This document shows positions 23,806-32,999 of a stretch of 64,000 nucleotides of DNA, one piece after another (position 1 is the first letter of the stretch; each line of letters begins with the position of its first letter). A program made the position numbers and the translations under genes. The notes below the pieces were generated by a model. The model did not search any database. It saw only the letters and a program-made list of their open reading frames with translations, and was not told the origin of the DNA. This DNA is from Bacillus sp. FJAT-42315 (GTDB taxonomy: Bacteria; Bacillota; Bacilli; Bacillales; Domibacillaceae). The DNA is taken from positions 726,031 through 790,030 of the forward strand of contig NZ_KZ454941.1 of the NCBI RefSeq assembly GCF_002797375.1, in the 5' to 3' direction.

Positions 23806-26800
23806 TTGAAAGTAGATTTAGTCGATAATAAAGGGAACAACACCCTCGTTCAAGTGATGAAAGATGAAATAAAAAAAGGCTCAAAAATTGCAGTTGCTTC
23901 TGCAAAATTTAGTATGAATGTCTTTCAAGAATTAAAAAAAGCGTTAGCGAAAGGGGAATCTTTTCGCTTTCTATATACAGAGCCAACTTTTTATCAACAA
24001 GAAATCGATGGAAATAATCAATATAAGCTGATCGAGCGAAAAGACCAACAACTACACTTGGAAGGAAACCAGTTCGAAATTCCATTACGAAATCAAATGT
24101 TGGCAAAGCAAAATGCACGAGAATTATCTCAATGGATTCACGAAAATGCTCAGTTTAAAACAATTTTAGGGGAAGTAACGTATCCTAAGCAAATTATGAT
24201 TAAAAACAAAAAGGATGAAGACGTTTTTATTCAATCGGAAATTGAGTTTACAGCGGACGGATTAGGCATTACTTCCTCGAATCGACAAGCTAGTTATACC
24301 ATCATGAAAGAAACGATGGGAGTTACGCAAAACATGCTCGCAGAGTTTGATCGACTTTGGCAAGATGAAACAAAGTCTAAGGAAATTACTGCAGAAGTTT
24401 TGCAACAACTTGATGCTTTTCAGAAAGAAAATGCGCCAGAGTGGCTCTATTTTGTCACACTTTATAATATTTTCTCTGAAAATCTAGAAAGTCTTTCAGA
24501 GGACAATATTATTAAAGAAGGAACCAACTTTAAAGATACTGTCATTTGGAATAAGCTTTACCCATTTCAACGTGATGGTGTACTCGGTATGATTGATAAA
24601 ATGGAGAAATATAATGGCTGCATCTTAGCGGATAGTGTGGGCTTGGGGAAAACATTTTCGGCATTAGCGGTCATCAAATACTATGAGCTACGTAATGACC
24701 GTGTATTAGTTTTGTGTCCGAAAAAACTACGTGATAACTGGACAGTTTATACGCAAAACGATAAAAGGAATGTGTTAAATGAAGACCGCTTTAACTATGA
24801 TGTGTTAAATCATACCGATTTAAGCCGCGAAAGTGGGACGTCGGGTGAAATACGTCTCGATACTGTCAATTGGTCCAACTATGACTTGGTTGTAATTGAT
24901 GAATCGCACAACTTCCGAAATAACAATGCGCATAAGGGCCGACTAACGCGCTATCAAAAGCTCATGCAAGATATCATTAAAAAAGGTGTGAAAACGAAAG
25001 TGCTATTACTTTCAGCCACACCTGTAAACAATAAAATGAATGATATTAAAAATCAAATTGCCTTTATAACGGAAGATAACGATCAAGCACTTCAAAAAGA
25101 AGGTATTGAAAGCATTGAACAAACGTTACGTGCGGCTCAAGCAGCGTTCAATCGTTGGACAGCTTTGTCAGCACCAAAGCGAACAACAGAAGAGTTTTTA
25201 AATATGGTAGAGCAAGACTATTTCCAGTTGCTTGATTTACTGACGATTGCTCGTAGTCGCAAGCATATTGAAAAATACTATAACGTGGAAGATATAGGTA
25301 GTTTCCCAACGCGATTAAAACCGATTTCTATTAAAGCAGATGTGGACACAGAACAACGCTTCGTTGATATGAACGAAGTCAACGCACGCTTAGAATCATT
25401 AAGCTTCAGTATTTATCAGCCGATGAAATACATTTTATCTCATAAACGCAAGCATTATGAAGAGCTGTACGATACAAAAGTAAAGGAAGGACAATCGACT
25501 TTTAAACAAACGGATCGTGAATTTGCTGTAGCAGCCTTAATGAAGGTGAACCTTTTCAAACGCTTAGAAAGCTCCATTCATGCATTTAGGCTGACGCTTG
25601 AAAAGTTAGTCGCACGAGTTGAAGGGACACTTCAAACTTTACAGCTTCAAACCCAACAAACTTATTCGGAGCAGTACGATGACGCAGTAGAGCTTGATGA
25701 TGAGCAAATCGAAGCAATCACAGTTGGTAGTGACAAAGTACAAATTCAATTAAATGATATTGACGCATTAAAATGGGTAGGGGATTTACATGCGGATTTA
25801 GCGACATTGCAAGATCTATTACAACAAGCAACACAAATTTCAACTACACGCGATGCAAAACTAGAACAATTAGTAAAGTTAATACAAGAAAAAATCGAAA
25901 ATCCAATAAATCCAGGGAATAAAAAGGTCATCATTTTCTCAGCTTTTGCTGACACAGCCAAATATTTATATGATAATCTTTCGGAGCGTTTAATGAATAG
26001 GCAACTTCATTCCGCATTAGTTATTGGAAGCGGAGCGAATAAATGTACATTAAAAGGCGTACGTGTAAAAGATATTAATGATGTTTTAATCAATTTTTCA
26101 CCGAAATCGAAAGAACGTCACAAGGTGGACAATAAACGTACAGATGAAATTGATATACTTTTTGCGACAGACTGTATTTCAGAAGGTCAAAACTTACAGG
26201 ACTGCGATTATTTAATTAATTACGATATTCATTGGAATCCTGTACGTGTCATTCAACGCTTCGGGCGTATTGACCGTATTGGCTCTACAAATAAACAAAT
26301 TCAACTAGTGAACTTCTGGCCAAACATGAATTTAGATGAATATATCAATTTAGAGGAACGTGTAAAAGGTCGTATGAAAATTTTGAATACTTCTGCATCA
26401 GGTGAAGAAGACATTTTAGATACGTCATCGAAAGAAATGAATGACTTAGAATATCGTCGCAATCAGTTAAAAGCGCTGCAAAATGACGTATTAAATTTAG
26501 AGGATGTTTCAGGCGCGATTTCGATTACTGATTTAACATATACAGATTTTAAAAGTGATTTAAGCACTGCATTAAAATCGTATAAAAAAGAGCTAGCAGT
26601 TGCACCAAGAGGCTTATATGCAGTTGTGAGTAACGACTTTCTGCCAGAAGCGCAGCCTGGTGTTATTTTCTGCTTCAAACAGCATAAAGACGTAGCGATT
26701 GAAAGTAATAGCCTAGCCCCATATATTTTATTGTATGTGACGGATGAGGGTGAAGCGTTTATTCATTATACACATGCGAAGAAAATTTTAGATACTTATC

Positions 26801-27057
26801 GTAAATTAACATTTGGCAAACAAGAGCCAGATACAAAAGTAGTCCAGTGGTTTAATGAAAAAACAAATGATGCAACGGATATGGAGAATTATCAGGGTTT
26901 ACTGAAGCAAGCGGTAAATATTATTAAAGATAAGCAAGATGAGGTTGGGGTTGAAAGCTTGTTTAACTTCGGTGTAAATACAGTGCAAGCTCAGTTAGAC
27001 TTAGGTGATGATGAAATTGAATTAATTTCATTTTTAGTTGTGAAGGATGAAGTGTGA
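23806..27057 (+). CDS. PLD-like domain / SNF2 helicase fusion protein
   Basis: 1083 residues, TTG start at 23806 after AAGGGGTG. The first 170 residues look like the phospholipase-D-like nuclease domain found on defence helicases (IKKGSKIAVASAKFSMNVF .. FIQSEIEFTADGLGI), but the H-x-K catalytic pattern is not seen; YPK stands where HxK is expected. Then an SF2 SNF2-type ATPase: LADSVGLGKT (near 275), VVIDESHNF (near 363), LLSATPVNN, and CISEGQNLQDC with QRFGRIDRIGS (near 817-827). It combines what DISARM encodes separately as DrmC (PLD) and DrmD (SNF2). Middle region coiled-coil rich. Confidence 0.85.
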   Translation: MKVDLVDNKGNNTLVQVMKDEIKKGSKIAVASAKFSMNVFQELKKALAKGESFRFLYTEPTFYQQEIDGNNQYKLIERKDQQLHLEGNQFEIPLRNQMLAKQNARELSQWIHENAQFKTILGEVTYPKQIMIKNKKDEDVFIQSEIEFTADGLGITSSNRQASYTIMKETMGVTQNMLAEFDRLWQDETKSKEITAEVLQQLDAFQKENAPEWLYFVTLYNIFSENLESLSEDNIIKEGTNFKDTVIWNKLYPFQRDGVLGMIDKMEKYNGCILADSVGLGKTFSALAVIKYYELRNDRVLVLCPKKLRDNWTVYTQNDKRNVLNEDRFNYDVLNHTDLSRESGTSGEIRLDTVNWSNYDLVVIDESHNFRNNNAHKGRLTRYQKLMQDIIKKGVKTKVLLLSATPVNNKMNDIKNQIAFITEDNDQALQKEGIESIEQTLRAAQAAFNRWTALSAPKRTTEEFLNMVEQDYFQLLDLLTIARSRKHIEKYYNVEDIGSFPTRLKPISIKADVDTEQRFVDMNEVNARLESLSFSIYQPMKYILSHKRKHYEELYDTKVKEGQSTFKQTDREFAVAALMKVNLFKRLESSIHAFRLTLEKLVARVEGTLQTLQLQTQQTYSEQYDDAVELDDEQIEAITVGSDKVQIQLNDIDALKWVGDLHADLATLQDLLQQATQISTTRDAKLEQLVKLIQEKIENPINPGNKKVIIFSAFADTAKYLYDNLSERLMNRQLHSALVIGSGANKCTLKGVRVKDINDVLINFSPKSKERHKVDNKRTDEIDILFATDCISEGQNLQDCDYLINYDIHWNPVRVIQRFGRIDRIGSTNKQIQLVNFWPNMNLDEYINLEERVKGRMKILNTSASGEEDILDTSSKEMNDLEYRRNQLKALQNDVLNLEDVSGAISITDLTYTDFKSDLSTALKSYKKELAVAPRGLYAVVSNDFLPEAQPGVIFCFKQHKDVAIESNSLAPYILLYVTDEGEAFIHYTHAKKILDTYRKLTFGKQEPDTKVVQWFNEKTNDATDMENYQGLLKQAVNIIKDKQDEVGVESLFNFGVNTVQAQLDLGDDEIELISFLVVKDEV

Positions 27058-27785
27058 TGAATGAAGCACAGTTATTAAAGGCGATTCGTTTTCCGAAAGC
27101 AACACAGATCATGAAAACATTGCCGTACAATCAAATGGAAAACAAGCTAACACCCGCTCAGAAAAAAATTATTTCTGAACATGTTGTGTCGAGAGGTATT
27201 CGTATTTTAGCAACCATCCAAACTAGTAATACGAATATCGATGTGTTTGAAAGCGAAACAGAGCGTTATGATTCAATCGTTTTTTTAACGGTAAACGTAA
27301 AAGATTTAAAAAAATCAGCTCAAATTTATAAAGTATTTATGAGTATTATGCCGAATCCATTGGTTATTTTATTCTTTGATGAAACGCGTACAAAATGGGT
27401 ATTTGCGACACATGAGAAGAAAAAGGATGGTTTGTTAGCGAGTAAAACTCTTTATGAGGTGCAAGAAATCGTAACACTTCAACAAGTGGAAGAACAGTTG
27501 AACTTTGAAAACCTTAATAAAACCAATTTAAAAACGTTTTATGAATCGTGGCTTGAGCGATTGTTACAAATTGAATTACAAGCTCGTTATAATATTTATT
27601 CACCAGTTTCATTACAAAATAATTTGCTAGAGAAACTCGTTGTAATGGATGCACAAATTGACGATTATGTAAAACAAGCTAAAAAAGAAAATCAGCTGAA
27701 TAAGCGGGTTGAATTTCAACAAGCTGCCAATAAAATGAAACTTACGAAACAAGCATTAATAGAAAAGGAGCAAGGCAATGGTTAA
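27057..27785 (+). CDS. DUF4391-type protein
   Basis: 242 residues, start at ATG 27057 overlapping the previous stop (TGATG), so coupled. It has the layout of DUF4391 proteins, which I know from loci with PLD/SNF2 helicases and type III-like methyltransferases. Features: a mixed alpha/beta N-terminal half with VFLTVNVKDLKKSAQIYKVF and PLVILFFDETRTKWVFATHE, and a long Lys/Gln-rich helical C-terminus (IDDYVKQAKKENQLNKR). No catalytic motif is recognised. Probably a structural or adaptor subunit of the complex; that role is inference from context. Confidence 0.7.
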   Translation: MNEAQLLKAIRFPKATQIMKTLPYNQMENKLTPAQKKIISEHVVSRGIRILATIQTSNTNIDVFESETERYDSIVFLTVNVKDLKKSAQIYKVFMSIMPNPLVILFFDETRTKWVFATHEKKKDGLLASKTLYEVQEIVTLQQVEEQLNFENLNKTNLKTFYESWLERLLQIELQARYNIYSPVSLQNNLLEKLVVMDAQIDDYVKQAKKENQLNKRVEFQQAANKMKLTKQALIEKEQGNG

Positions 27786-29682
27786 TAAAATGAACGGAGA
27801 ATCATTAGATATAACGGCACGAAATATTTCACGGTTAAAAGAGTTATTTCCAGAAATCCTAATAGATGGTAATAAAATTGATTTTGATATGCTAAAAACG
27901 GTATTAGGGGAAATCGTAGAAACAGGGCAAGAACGCTACCAGTTCACATGGCATGGCAAGAAAAAAATGATTGAAGGCGCACAAAAACCTTCAAAAGGCA
28001 CACTACGCCCTGTACCTGAAAAAAGTAAAAACTTTGATACAACTGAAAACCTTTATATTGAAGGGGATAATTTAGAAGTATTAAAGCTATTACAAAAATC
28101 GTATAACGGTAAGATTAAAATGATTTATATCGATCCTCCTTATAATACAGGGAAAGATTTTGTCTACAAAGATAACTTTAAAGACGGTGTACAAAATTAC
28201 TTAGAGCAAACTGGACAAGTAGATGCTGATGGGAATATCTTATCAACAAATACGGAAAGTAATGGGCGTTTCCATACGGATTGGTTGAATTTGATATATT
28301 CTCGATTGAAATTAGCTAGAAATTTATTAAAAGATGATGGTGTTATTTTTATTAGTATTGATGAAAATGAACAAGAAAAATTGAAAATGGTTTGTAACGA
28401 AATCTTTGGCGAAGAAAATTATATTTCAGAAATAATTTGGGAAAAGAAGTTTGCACCTCAAAATGATGCAAAATATTTTTCTTTAAATCACGAACAAATT
28501 TTTGTGTACGCAAAAAGAAAAAATGAGTTTAAAAGAAACCTTTTACCAATGACTGAAGAACAAATAGCGAGATATAAAAATCCGGATAATGACCCTCGTG
28601 GACCTTGGCAATCTGATAATTTAACTGTAGCAACTTACAACGAGAAATATGATTATCCAATCATAACACCAAACGGTAATATCATTAAACCTACAAATGG
28701 GCGTTGTTGGAATACTTCAAAGGAAAGAATGGAAAAGTTAATTGAAGATAATAGAGTTTGGTTCGGGGAAAATGGTGGAAACACACCAAGAATAAAGCGA
28801 TTTTTATCTGAAATACAGCAAGGAATTGTTCCTGTTAGTATTTGGAAAAACACGGAAGTAGGAAACACTCAAAGTGCTTCTCAAGAATTAAAAAAAATGT
28901 TTGTAAATAAGAAGTATTTTGATTATCCGAAACCTGTCAATTTATTGCATAGGATGTTAAAAATCGCAACAAATGAAAACGATATTATTCTAGATTTCTT
29001 TTCGGGTTCAGCAACAACAGCTCATGCCACAATGCAATTAAATGCTGAAGATGGAGGAAACCGTAAATTTATTATGGTTCAGCTTCCAGAATCACTGGAT
29101 GAAAAATCAGAGGCATATAAAGATGGATATCGTACAATTTGTGATATCGGTGAAGAACGTATTCGTCGAGCTGGGGAAAAAATTAAAGCTGATCTAAAAG
29201 AAAAGCAAATAAAAGCAGGTATGCTTGATGAGAATACTGTAGATCCAGATTCACTAGATATCGGGTTTAAGGTGTTAAAACTTGATACGTCGAATATTCG
29301 TGAATGGAATGTTGATTTTGCGAATTTAGAAGACGAGCTAAATTTATATGAAACACCATTTATCGATGGGCGTTCAGAGTTAGATATTGTGTATGAGATT
29401 ATGTTAAAGCAAGGGTTAGAGCTAACATATCCAATTGAAACGTTTGAAGTAAACGATAAAACAATTTACGATATCGCTTTTGGAAGTCTATTCATTTGTT
29501 TAGCAAAAGGGATTACAATGGATATTGCAAAAGCGGTGATTGCACGCCGTGATGAGCATGGTACAGAGACTAGTAGCGTGATTTTCAGTGATGCAGGTTT
29601 CAGCAATGATTCAGATAAATTGAATTGTATTGAAATCCTAAAAGATGCAGGTTATCCAGAAGATAACTTGTTGACGATTTAG
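27778..29682 (+). CDS. type III-like adenine-specific DNA methyltransferase (Mod)
   Basis: 634-residue N6-adenine methyltransferase of the beta class. Motif IV is IDPPYNTGKDF (DPPY at 119-122) and the SAM-binding motif I is ILDFFSGSATT (near 404-414), in the permuted order of type III Mod. Residues about 220-380 between them form the target-recognition region, rich in Asn/Lys. The C-terminus carries extra sequence beyond the catalytic core. AAAGGAG precedes ATG 27778, which overlaps the previous gene by 8 bases. Followed by a Res-type gene after 12 bases, so together they look like a restriction-modification pair. Target sequence unknown. Confidence 0.92.
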   Translation: MVNKMNGESLDITARNISRLKELFPEILIDGNKIDFDMLKTVLGEIVETGQERYQFTWHGKKKMIEGAQKPSKGTLRPVPEKSKNFDTTENLYIEGDNLEVLKLLQKSYNGKIKMIYIDPPYNTGKDFVYKDNFKDGVQNYLEQTGQVDADGNILSTNTESNGRFHTDWLNLIYSRLKLARNLLKDDGVIFISIDENEQEKLKMVCNEIFGEENYISEIIWEKKFAPQNDAKYFSLNHEQIFVYAKRKNEFKRNLLPMTEEQIARYKNPDNDPRGPWQSDNLTVATYNEKYDYPIITPNGNIIKPTNGRCWNTSKERMEKLIEDNRVWFGENGGNTPRIKRFLSEIQQGIVPVSIWKNTEVGNTQSASQELKKMFVNKKYFDYPKPVNLLHRMLKIATNENDIILDFFSGSATTAHATMQLNAEDGGNRKFIMVQLPESLDEKSEAYKDGYRTICDIGEERIRRAGEKIKADLKEKQIKAGMLDENTVDPDSLDIGFKVLKLDTSNIREWNVDFANLEDELNLYETPFIDGRSELDIVYEIMLKQGLELTYPIETFEVNDKTIYDIAFGSLFICLAKGITMDIAKAVIARRDEHGTETSSVIFSDAGFSNDSDKLNCIEILKDAGYPEDNLLTI

Positions 29683-29694
29683 AGGTGAGCAGTA

Positions 29695-32649
29695 ATGAAA
29701 ATTCAATTTGATGAATTAACGTATCAAACAGATGCAATAAACGCCGTATTAAGCGTATTTGAAGGGCAGCAAATTCGTAAATCAGAGTTTACAATCATGG
29801 ATCAAGATGCACAGGGAAAACTTTTTGGTGAAAAAGGTATCGGTAATAAAATCGATGTATCGGAAAGTAAGCTTTTGCAAAACGTACAGCAAATTCAAAT
29901 TAAGCAGGGCATTCCGATTGCGCAATCTATTCCGTCACCATTTCCGCAATTTAATATCGAAATGGAAACAGGCACAGGGAAAACGTTCGTTTATTTAAAG
30001 TCGATTTTAGAAATGAACCGTAAATATGGATTTACGAAATTTATCATTGTCGTTCCTTCTGTAGCGATTAAAGAAGGTGTCATGAAGACGTTACAAATGA
30101 CAAAAGATTATTTTAAAACACAAATGCAAGGCATTGTATATCGTGCATTTATGTATGATAGTTCGAAGTTAGATAACATACGAGCATTTGCTTCAAGCGA
30201 TGATATAGAAATTATGGTTATTAATATTCAAGCCTTTAACAGTGAGGATAATATTTTCAACCGTAATGATCGCGATAGCTTATACGGTATTGCACCTAAA
30301 GATTATATTGCGGAAACAAATCCAATTGTTGTCATTGATGAGCCACAAAGTGTAGATAATACTGCGAATGCAAAGGCTGCGATTGCTACATTAAATCCGT
30401 CATTTGTTTTCCGTTTCTCTGCAACGCACAAAGAAGAAGGGTATCCTTTACTTTATAAATTAGGACCTGTTGAAGCGTATCAGAACAAACTCGTAAAGCA
30501 AATCGAAGTGGCTGGCGTTAAACGTACAATTGATGGTAATGAGGCTCACTTACGATTATTAGGTATTAAATCGACAAAGACTTCTGTTACAGCATCCGTA
30601 GAAGTTTTTGCGAAAACGAAAACAGGCATTGTGAAAAAGATTATTTCGCTAAAGAAAAATGATGATTTAGTGAAAAAGACAAAATTAACGGCTTATGAAG
30701 AAATCGGTTATGTTCGCGATATTTCGGCTGAAAAAGATAATGAGTACATTGAGTTTTCAGGCGAGTCATCTATCATTTATTTAAGCCAAGCACACTACGC
30801 CGATTTAGAAGTAAAGCGCGGTCAAATTCGCAAAACAATCGAGGAACACTTAAATAAAGAGATGAAACTAAATTCATTAGGGATTAAAGTATTAAGTCTA
30901 TTTTTCATCGATAATGTTGCAAACTACCGAAAATACGATGAGGAAGGTAAGCCTTATTTAGGGGAATACGGTCAAATTTTTGAAGAAGAGTATAAGGATG
31001 TGTTAAAATCTCCTAAATATAAAAAACTTCGTGATTATCATATTCCTGTTGAAGAAGTGCATAATGGATACTTCTCAATTGATAAAAAGGGTAAATTCAA
31101 AAATGGTGGGGAAAAGGATGAAAGTGCCTTCCAAATCATCATGAAAGATAAAGAAGATTTACTGACGATGTATGATGAAGAAAAAAGGAAGACGAAAACG
31201 GCACATAAATTGCGCTTTATTTTCTCTCATTCAGCTTTAAAAGAAGGATGGGACAACCCAAACGTCTTCCAAATTTGTACGCTAATTGACTCGAAAGATG
31301 AACTAACAAAGCGTCAAAAAATCGGTCGCGGTCTCCGCATAGCTGTTAATCAAAATGGTGATCGTGTACATGGATTCGAAGTAAATACATTAACAGTAAT
31401 GGCAAACGAAAGCTACGAAGAATTTGCTGCTGACTTACAGCATGAATACGAAAAAGATGGCATGGAGTTTGGTATTTTCACGAACGAAACATTTAGTTCG
31501 CTTGTCTTAGAAGTAGACGAGTTAACGGGATACCAAAAACCTTTGGGCTATGAGTATTCAAAAAAGCTTGTTGAATACTTAACGGAGCAAAAATACATTG
31601 ATGCAAAAGGGAAAGGAACCGTTGAATTAGCGAAAGCAATTAAAGATCAAGTATTTGAGCTGCCTGAAGAATATACTGCACTGGCGCCAAATATGACAGA
31701 AAAGGTTATTACTGCAATTGAGCTGAAATTTAATACTGAAAAAATTGAAATTAAAGATCATGCGAAAAAAGAAACGGTTCGATTAAATAAAGAAGCATTA
31801 TCTGGACCATTTATCGAACTGTGGGAACGCATTAAATATAAAACGACTTATTCGATTCATTTTGATAGCGAGCAATTTATTAAAGATGCAGCAGACAAAT
31901 TACGTGATGAACTGCTAGTACGTATTCAAAAACTAGAATATGAGCGCAGGCAGTTAAAAATTGAAGAAGCGGGAATTGAAGAAAAAACGACTGTTAAAAC
32001 AAGCTTTAGCACAGTTAAGCGTGAATATACGAAAGCGCCAGATATTTTAACAGAGCTACAACAAGATACAAAGCTGACTCGTAAAACATTAATTGCTATT
32101 TTAAAGCAGAGTAGCACGTTACATGATTTTAAACGTAATCCACAAATGTATATGTTAGAGGCAGCACGCATTATTAATGCGGCGAAGCGATTAGCGATGG
32201 TGGATGGCATTAAGTATGAAATGCTTGAGAACGAGGAAGTTTACGGTCAAACCTTATTTGAAAAAGAAGAAGTTGAATCGTATGAAGATAGCATTGTAAA
32301 AGTATCAGACAATCGTTCTCCTTATGACCATATTATTGTGGATTCGTCAGTTGAACGAGCTTTTGCAGAATCATGTGAACAAGATCCGAATGTAAAGTTT
32401 TATATTAAATTGCCAGCAGACTTTAAAATCAAAACACCTCTAGGAAACTATAATCCAGACTGGGCATTATCTGTAGAAGAAGATGGCAAAGAGAAATTGT
32501 ACTTTATTGTTGAGACAAAAGGAAGTACGGCTGCAGAAGATTTACGCAAAACGGAATTAGAAAAAATCCGTTGCGGAGAAAAGCACTTTGCTGCGATCAA
32601 TACAGGCGTTACATTCAAGCGAGCTGTTGAACTTGAGCAAGTTTATTAA
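29695..32649 (+). CDS. type III restriction enzyme-like helicase-nuclease (Res)
   Basis: 984 residues. SF2 helicase: Walker A METGTGKT (90-97), VVIDEPQSVDN (near 211), FRFSATHKEEG, HSALKEGWDNPNVFQICTL and KIGRGLRIAVN. The C-terminal PD-(D/E)xK nuclease is readable as NPDWALSVEE (near 919) and FIVETKGS (near 937), giving P-D..E-T-K. This is the normal architecture of type III Res, which translocates or slides and cuts when two unmethylated sites meet. Start ATG after GAGGTGAG. The nuclease residues look intact, so cleavage activity is expected. Confidence 0.92.
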   Translation: MKIQFDELTYQTDAINAVLSVFEGQQIRKSEFTIMDQDAQGKLFGEKGIGNKIDVSESKLLQNVQQIQIKQGIPIAQSIPSPFPQFNIEMETGTGKTFVYLKSILEMNRKYGFTKFIIVVPSVAIKEGVMKTLQMTKDYFKTQMQGIVYRAFMYDSSKLDNIRAFASSDDIEIMVINIQAFNSEDNIFNRNDRDSLYGIAPKDYIAETNPIVVIDEPQSVDNTANAKAAIATLNPSFVFRFSATHKEEGYPLLYKLGPVEAYQNKLVKQIEVAGVKRTIDGNEAHLRLLGIKSTKTSVTASVEVFAKTKTGIVKKIISLKKNDDLVKKTKLTAYEEIGYVRDISAEKDNEYIEFSGESSIIYLSQAHYADLEVKRGQIRKTIEEHLNKEMKLNSLGIKVLSLFFIDNVANYRKYDEEGKPYLGEYGQIFEEEYKDVLKSPKYKKLRDYHIPVEEVHNGYFSIDKKGKFKNGGEKDESAFQIIMKDKEDLLTMYDEEKRKTKTAHKLRFIFSHSALKEGWDNPNVFQICTLIDSKDELTKRQKIGRGLRIAVNQNGDRVHGFEVNTLTVMANESYEEFAADLQHEYEKDGMEFGIFTNETFSSLVLEVDELTGYQKPLGYEYSKKLVEYLTEQKYIDAKGKGTVELAKAIKDQVFELPEEYTALAPNMTEKVITAIELKFNTEKIEIKDHAKKETVRLNKEALSGPFIELWERIKYKTTYSIHFDSEQFIKDAADKLRDELLVRIQKLEYERRQLKIEEAGIEEKTTVKTSFSTVKREYTKAPDILTELQQDTKLTRKTLIAILKQSSTLHDFKRNPQMYMLEAARIINAAKRLAMVDGIKYEMLENEEVYGQTLFEKEEVESYEDSIVKVSDNRSPYDHIIVDSSVERAFAESCEQDPNVKFYIKLPADFKIKTPLGNYNPDWALSVEEDGKEKLYFIVETKGSTAAEDLRKTELEKIRCGEKHFAAINTGVTFKRAVELEQVY

Positions 32650-32668
32650 ATGCTAGGAGGCTTTTAAA

Positions 32669-32884
32669 ATGGCTGAAATCAAATATGAAGTTGTTGAACA
32701 TATCGGCGTCTTATCAGAATCTGCAAAAGGTTGGAAGAAAGAGCTGAACCGCATTAGTTGGAACGGTAATGCCCCGAAATATGACATACGCGAATGGGCG
32801 CCAAACCGTGAGAAGATGGGGAAAGGTGTTACATTGTCGGAGGAAGAGTTTGAAGCGTTAAAATCTTTAATGAATAATTTGTGA
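32669..32884 (+). CDS. YdbC/PC4-family ssDNA-binding protein
   Basis: A 71-residue protein of the bacterial PC4-like (YdbC) family, homologues of the transcriptional coactivator p15/PC4. It shows the strand-rich core ISWNGNAPKYDIREWAPNREKMGKG and a final helix EEEFEALKSLMNN. Family members bind single-stranded DNA as dimers. Here it ends the first operon of the helicase-rich island, 20 bases after Res with AGGAGG upstream, which suggests a job with unwound DNA. A decayed second copy lies at 40660-40735. Confidence 0.85.
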   Translation: MAEIKYEVVEHIGVLSESAKGWKKELNRISWNGNAPKYDIREWAPNREKMGKGVTLSEEEFEALKSLMNNL

Positions 32885-32896
32885 AATAAATTACTT

Positions 32897-32931
32897 AAGC
32901 ATGCTGATTTATGTCGGCATGCTTTTAATTT
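32897..32931 (+). terminator. terminator between the two island operons
   Basis: AAGCATGCTGA (32897-32907) pairs with TCGGCATGCTT (32914-32924, one G-U) around TTTATG, followed by TTAATTT. A TATAAT at 32945-32950 follows, fitting a new promoter for the second gene set. Confidence 0.75.
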
Positions 32932-32999
32932 GAAAATATTTCTATATAATTAAGCTCATAGTATGATTTTACATAATATGCAGCTAGGAAGTGAATTTG

